Source: Bacillus gaemokensis (GTDB taxonomy: Bacteria; Bacillota; Bacilli; Bacillales; Bacillaceae_G). From it: DNA of 64,000 nucleotides. Both the position numbers and the translations under genes were made by a program. The notes under the pieces are model-generated. The model did no database searches, was not told the origin of the DNA, and was given only the letters and a program-made list of their open reading frames with translations. This document shows positions 1 through 6,896 of the stretch, one piece after another (position 1 is the first letter of the stretch; every line of letters begins with the position of its first letter). The DNA lies in the NCBI RefSeq assembly GCF_001590835.1, contig NZ_LTAQ01000056.1, forward strand, positions 151,495 to 215,494. The letters are read 5' to 3'.

Positions 1-110
1 CCTGATCCTTTTAAAAATATTTTACTTGCTGAATTTAGCAAGTAGGCAAAAAGGAAAACTGGATAAATTTTGTCATAGTTTTTATAGGTAAAAATATACC
101 TTGCTGGTTC

Positions 111-153
111 AAAAACCCCCAACTTACTCTAAAAAATAAATTGGGGGGTTTTT
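111..153. terminator. Hairpin, probable intrinsic terminator
   Basis: AAAAACCCCCAA pairs with TTGGGGGGTTTTT across a loop of about 18 nt. It is followed by T-rich sequence and A-rich on the other side, so it could stop transcription either way. It probably ends a gene lying left of the window. Confidence 0.55.
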
Positions 154-165
154 GGAATTTTGGTG

Positions 166-331
166 GCAACCTAACACTATTACGCTAATAAAACAAAATC
201 TTCCCTAAAATGAAAAAAATACGCCATCCTTTCTGTATATTTCTACAAAAAGAATAACGCTTTTTATGAATTATGGGTATAAATTCATCTTAGGTTGATA
301 GTAATGTGGTACTATCCCATTTAATATCAAA
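166..331. repeat. Degenerate bcr-type repeat (tentative)
   Basis: A stretch of about 165 bp begins GGTGGCAACC and ends with a TTGATAG...GTGGTACTATCCC motif. These ends resemble the better-preserved copies at 5602 and 10126, and the length is similar. The conserved central CTACAGTTATTTATGA block is not recognisable. It is either a decayed copy or chance similarity; the rest of the gap 1-353 holds nothing else I can name. Confidence 0.25.
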
Positions 332-353
332 AGGTATTTTTGGAAATTGTTTC

Positions 354-818
354 CTAAGATTGATTTGTTCGCTTAAACCATTGATTTAATTCCATCATTT
401 CGAATTTTTCTTTACCATCAATCCTAAGCGGTGAAATGAACTCTAACAGATTTCCGTCTGGATCTTCAAAATAAATTGCAGCATGAGCTTGTGGGTGATT
501 AGGGAGTACTAATGGCTGGCGCTCAGGTGGAAAATTGAAGATATCAACCACATCCACATTTCGCTCGTTTAACCATTTTTTTGCATTTTCCATATCTTCC
601 AGATCAATTTGAAAGGCAACATGACGAATGGAAACGTGGTAAGGGATTTGAACTTGATCACTTTCCCATAATCCAAGCCAACTTTTTCCCTTTTCAATCC
701 AGAAAAAGGCTAGTTTATCCCCTTTAGCAGCCAATTCTAGACCTAATCGTTCATAAAATTTAATGGATTGTTCGAGCTCACTTACAGGTAAGTGGGCTTC
801 ATATATTCCTTTAATCAT
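354..818 (-). CDS. VOC family protein (glyoxalase/bleomycin-resistance fold)
   Basis: This 154-residue protein has the vicinal-oxygen-chelate pattern. It opens with a beta strand and helix (HLPVSELEQSIKFYERLGLEL) and has the C-terminal signature YFEDPDGNLLEFISP. His9, a mid-protein histidine (VSIRHVAFQ) and the Glu of LLEF are the usual metal ligands. A GGGGGAT ribosome binding site lies just upstream of the ATG at 818. Single gene; substrate unknown. The family includes glyoxalase I, dioxygenases and thiol transferases such as FosB, but it lacks features that would assign it to any of these. Confidence 0.8.
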   Translation of the reverse strand: MIKGIYEAHLPVSELEQSIKFYERLGLELAAKGDKLAFFWIEKGKSWLGLWESDQVQIPYHVSIRHVAFQIDLEDMENAKKWLNERNVDVVDIFNFPPERQPLVLPNHPQAHAAIYFEDPDGNLLEFISPLRIDGKEKFEMMELNQWFKRTNQS

Positions 819-828
819 TTATTATCCC

Positions 829-1383
829 CCATAACATAATTTTATGGTGTCTCTTGCTATATCTTCATTTTAATTATATTTTTATGATTAATCATCGTTA
901 AAAAGACGGAGGATTTTTGCAACTTTTGAGTGATATATAAAATCTAAGACAGGGAAAGATAATTTTATATTCTAGTAAACCATTTGAAATAGCATAAATG
1001 TTTTTACAACGATCAAATGGAAAATGATTATAATTCAGGATATTCAGATGAAAAGGGATCCATAACGGGTTCCTTTTTTATATTTTACTCTCCTATTTTG
1101 AAACGAGTCATATGGGACACTTTAGGGGACTGTTACATCAGGTTCAATGCATTATCCCAATAAGATTTACTCTATTGGGATGAATTTAAAATATATACGA
1201 TTCAAAAACCAGTTAAAATATGGAGTGTTTCTTATTTAAAAAAGTAAAAAAACAACGTGGAGTCGCTAATAGATTAGGATTTGCCATATAAATTTCTTAC
1301 TTGCGTTTTCCAGAAAGACCATTATCTGCGAATGAAAAATATGATTAATGTTACTCTTATTAACAATGTAAAGGGAACTTGCT
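829..1383. other. Gene-free gap before the cytolysin promoter
   Basis: About 550 bp of AT-rich DNA between the divergent VOC gene and the cytolysin operon. I see no convincing coding frame. It holds one terminator-like hairpin near 1051-1079. Long upstream regions of this kind are common for PlcR-regulated virulence genes. Confidence 0.5.
1051..1079. terminator. Orphan terminator-like hairpin
   Basis: AAAAGGGATCC and GGGTTCCTTTTTT form a G-U containing stem with a short loop followed by a T tract. No gene ends immediately upstream on the plus strand, so any transcript it closes would be short and non-coding. Confidence 0.4.
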
Positions 1384-1392
1384 ACATTCTTA

Positions 1393-1408
1393 TATGTAAT
1401 ATTGCATA
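1393..1408. promoter_or_regulatory. PlcR box
   Basis: TATGTAATATTGCATA matches the published PlcR consensus TATGnAnnnnTnCATA at every fixed position. It sits inside a larger perfect inverted repeat, with 13-bp arms at 1384-1396 and 1405-1417. It lies 33 bp upstream of the -10 hexamer of the cytolysin promoter. PlcR with its signal peptide PapR activates the secreted virulence regulon of the B. cereus group, of which cereolysin O is a known member. Confidence 0.9.
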
Positions 1409-1418
1409 TAAGAATGTA

Positions 1419-1447
1419 TTGATAAAAATGTAAGCGCTTACTATAAT
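1419..1447 (+). promoter_or_regulatory. Sigma-A promoter of the cytolysin operon
   Basis: A TTGATA -35 hexamer (1419-1424) and a TATAAT -10 hexamer (1442-1447) are separated by 17 bp. The predicted start is near 1454. The promoter precedes the small peptide gene, so peptide and cytolysin are likely on one transcript. Confidence 0.75.
1428..1443. promoter_or_regulatory. Candidate CcpA cre site overlapping the promoter
   Basis: ATGTAAGCGCTTACTA matches the cre consensus WTGNAARCGNWWWCAW at 15 of 16 positions. It fills the spacer between the -35 and -10, a position from which CcpA would repress. This suggests carbon-catabolite control layered on PlcR activation. Confidence 0.6.
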
Positions 1448-1500
1448 GAAAGCATAAAGATAAATCACATCTTAGCAACAACAAAAGAGGAGGAAATAAT

Positions 1501-1581
1501 ATGACAATCGCAATGACAATTTTAAAATTTGTAGGTGGAGCACTTCCATTAGTTCAAGAACTTTTAAAAGCATTTATGTAA
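1501..1581 (+). CDS. 26-residue amphipathic peptide, PSM-like, upstream of cereolysin O
   Basis: The peptide starts MTIAMTILKF and ends LLKAFM. An exact AGAGGAGG ribosome binding site lies 6-7 nt before the ATG, so translation is very likely. Polar or small residues T2, T6, K9, G13, P16, E20 and K23 recur every 3-4 residues while the rest is hydrophobic, which gives a narrow polar face on a helix. Net charge is about +1 and there is no cleavable signal or leader. Size and pattern resemble phenol-soluble modulins, delta-haemolysin or leaderless bacteriocins. It lies between the PlcR/cre promoter and the cytolysin, 73 nt before the latter. Function is inferred: a membrane-active peptide, or possibly a leader peptide for translation of the operon. 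Confidence 0.7.
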   Translation: MTIAMTILKFVGGALPLVQELLKAFM

Positions 1582-1654
1582 GCTCACTATTTAGCAATTA
1601 TTTATAAATAATTATCATATCTTAATACGAAAAAAAAGGAAGGGATTTGTTTTT

Positions 1655-3184
1655 TTGAAAATTACGAAAAATACTAAAGGAATAAAATTCCTAACATGTT
1701 TATTAGTTAGTTTATGCACTATTAATTATTCATCTATTTCCTTCGCGGAAACACAAACAGGTAATTCAGCTGATGCAATAAGAAATGCTAGTGGCATTGA
1801 TACTGGCATAGCAAATCTAAAGTATAATAATCAAGAGGTTTTAGCAGTAAATGGTGATAAAGTAGAGAGCTTTGTTCCGAAAGAAAGTATAAATTCAAAT
1901 GGTAAATTTGTAGTAGTTGAACGTGAGAAAAAATCACTTACAACTTCACCAGTTGATATTTCGATTATTGATTCTGTGGCTAATCGTACTTATCCAGGAG
2001 CAGTACAATTTGCAAATAAAGCTTTTGCAGATAATCAACCTAGTTTATTAGTGGCTAAGAGAAAACCTTTGAATATTAGTATAGACTTACCTGGCATGAG
2101 AAAAGAAAATACAATAATTGTCCAAAATCCAACATATAGTAATGTGTCTGGAGCAGTAGATGATTTAGTATCTACTTGGAATGAAAAGTATTCAAAAACA
2201 CATACGTTACCTGCAAGAATGCAGTATACAGAATCTATGGTTTATAGTAAATCTCAAATAGCAAGTACTCTTAATGTTAACGCTAAATATCTTGATAATG
2301 GGCTGAACATTGACTTTAATGCGATTGCAAACGGAGAGAAAAAAGTGATGGTTGCGGCATATAAGCAAATATTTTATACCGTAAGTGCAGAACTACCTAA
2401 CAATCCATCAGATCTTTTTGATAATAGTGTTACTTTTGGTGAGTTAACTCGTAAAGGGGTAAGTAATGCGGCTCCGCCTGTTATGGTGTCAAATGTAGCT
2501 TATGGCAGAACAATTTATGTGAAATTAGAAACAACATCTAAGAGCAAAGATGTACAAGCTGCCTTTAAAGCCTTAATTAAGAATAACAGCGTCGAAACGA
2601 GTGGACAATACAAAGATATTTTTGAAGACAGTACTTTTACCGCTGTAGTATTAGGTGGAGATTCAAAAGAGCATAACAAGGTTGTTACAAAAGATTTTAA
2701 TGAAATACGAAATATCATTAAAGATAATGCAGAATTAAGTCCTAAAAATCCAGCATACCCAATTTCATATACAAGCACTTTCTTAAAAGATAACTCAACT
2801 GCTGCTGTTCATAACAATACAGATTATATTGAGACTACAACTACAGAATATTCCAGTGCTAAAATGACGCTTGATCATTCTGGTGCATATGTTGCTCAAT
2901 TTGATGTATCTTGGGATGAATTCTCATATGATCAAAATGGAAAAGAAGTACTAACCCATAAAACTTGGGAAGGAAGCGGCAGAGACAAAACTGCTCATTT
3001 CTCTACAGTCATACCACTTCCACCGAATTCAAAAAATGTAAAAGTCGTAGCGAGAGAATGTACAGGTCTTGCATGGGAATGGTGGAGAACAATTATTAAT
3101 GAACAAAATGTTCCATTAACAAATGAAATAAAAGTTTCAATTGGAGGAACAACATTATACCCAACTGCTAATATTAGTCATTAG
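1655..3184 (+). CDS. clo: Cereolysin O, cholesterol-dependent cytolysin
   Basis: This secreted pore-forming toxin binds cholesterol in host membranes and oligomerises into large beta-barrel pores. The 509-residue protein has a signal peptide (positive N terminus, hydrophobic core [12 protein letters not shown], cleavage near SFAETQ). Domain 4 carries the unmodified undecapeptide [11 protein letters not shown] at about residues 468-478 and the Thr-Leu cholesterol-recognition pair near the C terminus (GGTTLYPT). The length equals anthrolysin O and cereolysin O. The start is a TTG with an AAGGAAGGG ribosome binding site about 9 nt upstream. It shares the PlcR-box promoter with the small peptide gene and is followed by a strong terminator. 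Confidence 0.97.
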   Translation: MKITKNTKGIKFLTCLLVSLCTINYSSISFAETQTGNSADAIRNASGIDTGIANLKYNNQEVLAVNGDKVESFVPKESINSNGKFVVVEREKKSLTTSPVDISIIDSVANRTYPGAVQFANKAFADNQPSLLVAKRKPLNISIDLPGMRKENTIIVQNPTYSNVSGAVDDLVSTWNEKYSKTHTLPARMQYTESMVYSKSQIASTLNVNAKYLDNGLNIDFNAIANGEKKVMVAAYKQIFYTVSAELPNNPSDLFDNSVTFGELTRKGVSNAAPPVMVSNVAYGRTIYVKLETTSKSKDVQAAFKALIKNNSVETSGQYKDIFEDSTFTAVVLGGDSKEHNKVVTKDFNEIRNIIKDNAELSPKNPAYPISYTSTFLKDNSTAAVHNNTDYIETTTTEYSSAKMTLDHSGAYVAQFDVSWDEFSYDQNGKEVLTHKTWEGSGRDKTAHFSTVIPLPPNSKNVKVVARECTGLAWEWWRTIINEQNVPLTNEIKVSIGGTTLYPTANISH

Positions 3185-3193
3185 GTAAAAGTG

Positions 3194-3221
3194 AAGCGCC
3201 CTGTTTACAGGGCGCTTTTTT
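3194..3221 (+). terminator. Intrinsic terminator of the cytolysin operon
   Basis: AAGCGCCCTG and CAGGGCGCTT form a perfect GC-rich 10-bp stem with a 4-nt loop followed by six T residues, directly after the cytolysin stop codon. Confidence 0.9.
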
Positions 3222-3284
3222 ACTTGGTCGCAAATATATCATACTCCTCTAATTGGAGAGTCAACATACTGTCCCATTAAAAAA

Positions 3285-3340
3285 ATGTTTTAGACTATAG
3301 AAAAAAGTATTAGACTGTTAAAAAATAGTTGTAGACTGAA
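3285..3340. repeat. Three-fold TAGACT direct repeat, 20-21 bp period
   Basis: TAGACT occurs at 3291, 3311 and 3332 with T/A-rich spacers, for example TTTTAGACTATAG and GTATTAGACTGTTAAAAAA. A diverged copy with the same 20-bp spacing occurs at 28352-28385. AGTCTAA motifs in the reverse orientation recur at 4384, 4439 and 4508. The two-turn period would suit a protein bound to one DNA face, or it may be a dispersed repeat. Confidence 0.45.
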
Positions 3341-3410
3341 AAAGTGTTTTCTGTACATGAAAGCACCTTTTTAGTATGCTCACCTAGAAATTGGGAAACG
3401 AACTAGATTC

Positions 3411-4184
3411 TTAAATAATCCCACATTTTCTCAGTGCATAATCGATTCCGTCTTCACTGGACTTTTTCGTGACGAAATCTGCAACTGCTTTTAATTGTTC
3501 ATTGCCAGTTCCCATAGCAATCCCTAGTCCTACTAATTCCAACATGTCTATATCATTTCCACCATCTCCAAACGCAATAGCTTCTGATTTATCAATGTCA
3601 AAATACTGTAAGACTTTTTTTATTGCTAAAGATTTGGATACTTCTTCTTGTAATACATTTAAAATAAAAGGATGCCATCTAATAAACTTAAGATGTGGGA
3701 ACTTGTGGATGTATTTCTTCACCGTTTCATCAGTAGCATACAAACACATTAAGTAGACCTCTTGATTATAAATATGTTTATTTATAGTTGGATAATCATT
3801 TAATGACAACGTTTCACTCAATGCTGCTAGTATTTCTTTATCTTTTATACCATTCATACTAAAATCTTCTGTAAAGAATGATAGCCCGTTATTTTCAACA
3901 TAAGCAAATTCAACCACTTCACGAATAATGTTTTTATCCATTGGTACTTTATGAAGAACTTCTTGATTGTGCTTCACATAAGCTCCATTCGCTGTGATAA
4001 ACGTATCTACTCCTAATTTTCTTATTTCATTGCACATGGATAACGGTCTTCCTGTTGCTGCAACTACCCTTAATCCTTTATTTTTCAGTGCTTTTATAGC
4101 TTCTTTAGTATTATCTGAAATATGACCATTTTCATGGTGTGTAAGGGTTCCATCAACATCAAAAAATACAATTCTATAATCCAT
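3411..4184 (-). CDS. Cof-type HAD-superfamily phosphatase
   Basis: This 257-residue cytoplasmic hydrolase has HAD motif I DVDGTLT (residues 8-14), motif II ATGRP, and the motif III/IV block with a conserved Lys (KSLAIKKVL) and GDGGNDIDML. The insertion between motifs II and III is the type IIB cap of the Cof/YidA/YwpJ group, which dephosphorylates sugar phosphates, FMN or related metabolites. It stands alone between the cytolysin terminator and a repeat-rich gap, on the opposite strand. Exact substrate cannot be assigned. Confidence 0.85.
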   Translation of the reverse strand: MDYRIVFFDVDGTLTHHENGHISDNTKEAIKALKNKGLRVVAATGRPLSMCNEIRKLGVDTFITANGAYVKHNQEVLHKVPMDKNIIREVVEFAYVENNGLSFFTEDFSMNGIKDKEILAALSETLSLNDYPTINKHIYNQEVYLMCLYATDETVKKYIHKFPHLKFIRWHPFILNVLQEEVSKSLAIKKVLQYFDIDKSEAIAFGDGGNDIDMLELVGLGIAMGTGNEQLKAVADFVTKKSSEDGIDYALRKCGII

Positions 4185-4606
4185 AAGATAGCTCCTTTAA
4201 TAATTAATAAATAAGTTAGAAGGTAATTAACTAAAATTAAAAATAATCAAAAAAATACACATTCTTATTATATTTAATTTATTTAGATAAAAAAATATTA
4301 AAGAGATACAAAATAAATTACTAAATTTACATCTTACTTTGCCTGGTAATCATACTTGTCTCAATAGAACACACCCTATTATCTAGTCTAATACTTTATT
4401 TTAATAATACTTCTTTTCCCGAAATAAAAACTATTCATTAGTCTAAATCCTTATTTTATTAAAACACGAATATAAGAATAGAGAAATCCCATTAAACTAG
4501 CGATACTCAGTCTAAAATATTTCTTTAATCAAACATTTAGTATTTGTTATGGTATTTTGTTTTTGGTAAAGTCAAAAAGTGACAGAAAGAATTGGAGGAA
4601 TTGAGC
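4185..4606. other. AT-rich gap with AGTCTAA motifs
   Basis: There is no coding frame in about 420 bp. TAGTCTAA-type motifs followed by T/A-rich runs occur at 4384, 4439 and 4508. They are the reverse complement of the TAGACT repeat on the other side of the phosphatase gene, so the phosphatase is flanked by facing clusters. Confidence 0.4.
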
Positions 4607-4663
4607 ATGATCATTCTTGACTGTCAGCTAATCGGAAAATTGAAGAGGGGTGTTCCTTGGTGA
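4607..4663 (+). CDS. 18-codon ORF duplicating part of the YdeI gene
   Basis: A GGAGGAATTGAGC ribosome binding site precedes an 18-codon frame whose stop overlaps the GTG start of the next gene. Its sequence IILDCQLIGKLK mirrors IVLDCELTEEFK from inside the downstream gene (about 4747-4784), and the DNA is similar too. It looks like a partial duplication that now forms an upstream ORF. Whether it is a functional peptide is doubtful; translational coupling is possible. Confidence 0.4.
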   Translation: MIILDCQLIGKLKRGVPW

Positions 4664-5324
4664 CAAATAGTGGAATGAATCCTAAAGTTGATGAATTTTT
4701 AAGTAAAGCCAAAAAGTGGAAGGGAGAATATGAGAAGTTGAGAAATATCGTTCTTGACTGTGAGCTGACCGAAGAATTTAAGTGGATGCATCCTTGTTAC
4801 ACGTTTGAGAAAAAAACATAGTTTTAATACATGGATTTAAAGAATATTGTGCGCTTCTGTTTCACAAAGGTGCCTTGTTACAGGATGCCCATGGGATTCT
4901 AATCCAACAAACGGAGAATGCACAGGCGGCGCGCCAGATTCGGTTCACCAATGTTCAAAAAATAGTTGAAATGGAAATCATCTTAAAAGCCTATATTTAT
5001 GAAGCTATTGAAGTTGAAAAAGCCGGTTTGGAAGTGAAATTTATAAAGCATAAAGAATTCATAATTCCTGAAGAACTTCAAAATAAATTCGATGAAATCC
5101 CTGCGTTGAAAACTGCTTTTGAAGCATTGACGCCGGGACGGCAAAGAGCATACATTCTTTATTTTTCTCAACCCAAACAATCCAAAATTCGAGAGATAAG
5201 GTTTAGGAAATATATCCAGAAAATTCTCGATGGAAAGGGATTAAATGATTGTACTTGTGGGCTATCTCAAAAGCAGCCCAACTGTGACGGCTCGCACAAG
5301 TCATTCGATAAGAAAATAAATTAA
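4660..5324 (+). pseudogene. YdeI/DUF1801 family protein with C-terminal CDGSH motif, frameshifted
   Basis: Two frames together encode one protein. The first (GTG at 4660, SD GAGGGG) reads MNPKVDEFLSKAKKW...MHPCYTFEKK and stops at 4819. The second continues with VLIHGFKEYCALLFHKGALLQ in another frame. The break is at a run of seven A (4810-4816); one more A restores KNIVLIHGF. The middle matches the DUF1801/YdeI family (YdhG-like fold). The C terminus CTCGLSQKQPNCDGSH fits the 3Cys-1His [2Fe-2S] CDGSH motif CxCx2Sx3PxCDGSH. It is a recent pseudogene, a phase-variable homopolymer, or a sequencing error. Confidence 0.75.
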
Positions 5325-5601
5325 TCAAACTTTAAGATATTACCTCACTTTGAGTTCATTCGAACTCCTTTTAGATCGCAGGTAACACTCAATCAAATAA
5401 TTTAAAATGGAAAAAATAGAAAAGTGATTTGTAGAGTATAAGCAAACTACCGTATAACAGGCTTACGCATTACCGGTTAAGAAAAGAAAAATACTGCACA
5501 CAAAAGTGTACCCTTTGGCTTTTTGCTGAAAGGTGCACTTTTCTTGAACAAGCCAATCTAAAAAAATCGGTTCCTTTAGCGTACAAAATTCCCGAAATGT
5601 T

Positions 5602-5751
5602 GGCGGTACCCCATGCCCATCAAGCTAAGATTTTGAAGTACCCCCAAAACAAATTTTTCACCTCTCTACAGTTATTTATGATAATCTAGTTCCGTTCTTC
5701 ATTTTGAAGAAAAACTAATTTTTTAACTTGATGACGATGTGATGGAATTCC
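5602..5751. repeat. bcr1-like repeat, near full length
   Basis: This is about 150 bp from GGCGGTACCCC to GATGGAATTCC. It shares with the reverse complement of the 10126-10278 element the blocks ATCAAGCTTAG-like, CCCCCAAAAC, CTCTACAGTTATTTATGA and TTAACTTGATG in the same order. Its ends are imperfect inverted repeats. Size and arrangement fit the bcr1 family of B. cereus group mobile repeats (about 155 bp); the family name is from memory. Confidence 0.7.
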
Positions 5752-5875
5752 ATAATAGGATTATTTAATGGATTAATTGAGATAAAGATCAGGATAGTTA
5801 GAGGAACGCTTTTTATCTTTGTCTAAAATCAAAGAGATTATCAATAAAAAATCAATGAAATATGATAAGTATTTA

Positions 5876-5904
5876 TTGGAAAACGATAAATAACGTGTTA
5901 GTAT
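5876..5904 (+). promoter_or_regulatory. Candidate promoter of the DUF2975-HTH operon
   Basis: TTGGAA (5876-5881) and TAGTAT (5899-5904) are 17 bp apart, about 30 bp upstream of the DUF2975 start. GATAA-containing motifs around it (ATGATAAG, CGATAAA) could bind the HTH protein encoded in the operon; this is inference. Confidence 0.45.
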
Positions 5905-5936
5905 CAAATTGAAAAAAAATAGGAGAGGTGCTTTTT

Positions 5937-6428
5937 ATGAAATATAAACAAAGTTCAACAATTTTTTTAAAAGTAGTTATTTTTCTTATTGGCATTGCAG
6001 TACTTGCTGTGTGTATATTTGGGTTGCCTGGGGTAGCAAGTAGAGATGCAGCAGCACATCCCGAGACTGCTTACTTGCAATATCCCTTTTTAGTATATGC
6101 GTATGTACTGTGTATTCCATTTTATGTTGCCTTGTATCAAGCATTTAAACTTTTAACCTACATCGATAAGAATATGGCTTTCTCGGAATTATCTGTTAGA
6201 GCTTTGAGGTATATAAAGTACTGTGCAATCACAATTAGTATCTTAATTGTAGTAGGAATAATGATATCCGGAGCTATATTTTATGGCAGTGAAGATATAA
6301 CAGGTATTATAATGCTGGCACTAATAAGCATTTTTGCCTCAAGTGTAATTGCAACCTTTGCGGCTGTTCTTCAAAGGCTTTTACAAGAAGCTATTGATAT
6401 AAAGTCAGAAAATGATTTAACGGTCTGA
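5937..6428 (+). CDS. DUF2975 family membrane protein
   Basis: This 163-residue protein has four predicted membrane helices: near residues 10-30 (FLKVVIFLIGIAVLAVCIFGL), 50-70, 95-120 and 125-150. That is the topology of the DUF2975/YoaS family. I place the start at ATG 5937 because AGGAGAG at 5921 gives a 9-nt spacer; the GTG nine bases earlier overlaps the spacer. It is followed after 10 nt by a Cro-type HTH gene, the usual partner. The pairs are common in Firmicutes; function is unknown. Confidence 0.75.
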   Translation: MKYKQSSTIFLKVVIFLIGIAVLAVCIFGLPGVASRDAAAHPETAYLQYPFLVYAYVLCIPFYVALYQAFKLLTYIDKNMAFSELSVRALRYIKYCAITISILIVVGIMISGAIFYGSEDITGIIMLALISIFASSVIATFAAVLQRLLQEAIDIKSENDLTV

Positions 6429-6438
6429 GGTGAAAAAC

Positions 6439-6660
6439 ATGGCAATTATAATCAATATTGATGTAATGATAGCTAAAAGGAAAATGAGCGTTACAGAACT
6501 TTCGGAGAGGGTTGGAATAACGATGGCTAATCTTTCTATATTGAAAAATGGAAAGGCAAAAGCGATTCGATTATCAACTTTAGATGCGATTTGTAAGGCT
6601 TTAGAATGTCAGCCTGGAGATATTTTAGAATACAAAAGTGACGAAGACACTCAAGGATAA
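6439..6660 (+). CDS. Small Cro/CI-type HTH regulator (YozG family)
   Basis: This 73-residue protein is almost entirely an XRE-type helix-turn-helix: MSVTELSERVGITMANLSILKNGK...LSTLDAICKALECQPGDILEY. GAGGTG at 6427 gives a good spacer to ATG 6439, and the genes are nearly abutting, which implies co-translation with DUF2975. It probably autoregulates the pair; no dimerisation domain is visible beyond the HTH. Confidence 0.85.
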   Translation: MAIIINIDVMIAKRKMSVTELSERVGITMANLSILKNGKAKAIRLSTLDAICKALECQPGDILEYKSDEDTQG

Positions 6661-6713
6661 TAAAGTATAGAAAACAAATTTATTCAACAATCGAGCGCTT
6701 TTCTGAAGTAACT

Positions 6714-6758
6714 AAAGCCTAATTTCTCACTTATAACACCCGAGAAATTAGGCTTTTT
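6714..6758 (+). terminator. Intrinsic terminator after the DUF2975-HTH operon
   Basis: AAAGCCTAATTTCTC and GAGAAATTAGGCTTTTT form a perfect 15-bp stem with a 13-nt loop and T tail. Confidence 0.85.
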
Positions 6759-6779
6759 ATATTTGTATTCCCTTAATAT

Positions 6780-6830
6780 TGTAAATTCGGGTTTTGCTGG
6801 TGGTACCCTATCGCTAGCTGTACCAGAACC
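6780..6830. repeat. bcr-type repeat end (fragment)
   Basis: TGCTGGTGGTACCCTATCGCTAGCT resembles the terminal GGTACC-bearing segment of the bcr1-like elements and occurs without the remainder. Probably a relic. Confidence 0.3.
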
Positions 6831-6896
6831 GTTTACGTTATTTGTAGGATTTTATTCTTTTTTGTCGAATATACTTAATGTAAGGAGGGACATTAC

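Noticed and set aside
1266-1484. 72-codon open frame on the minus strand over the cytolysin promoter
   Set aside because: It lies across the PlcR box, cre site and -10, has low-complexity composition and no ribosome binding site.
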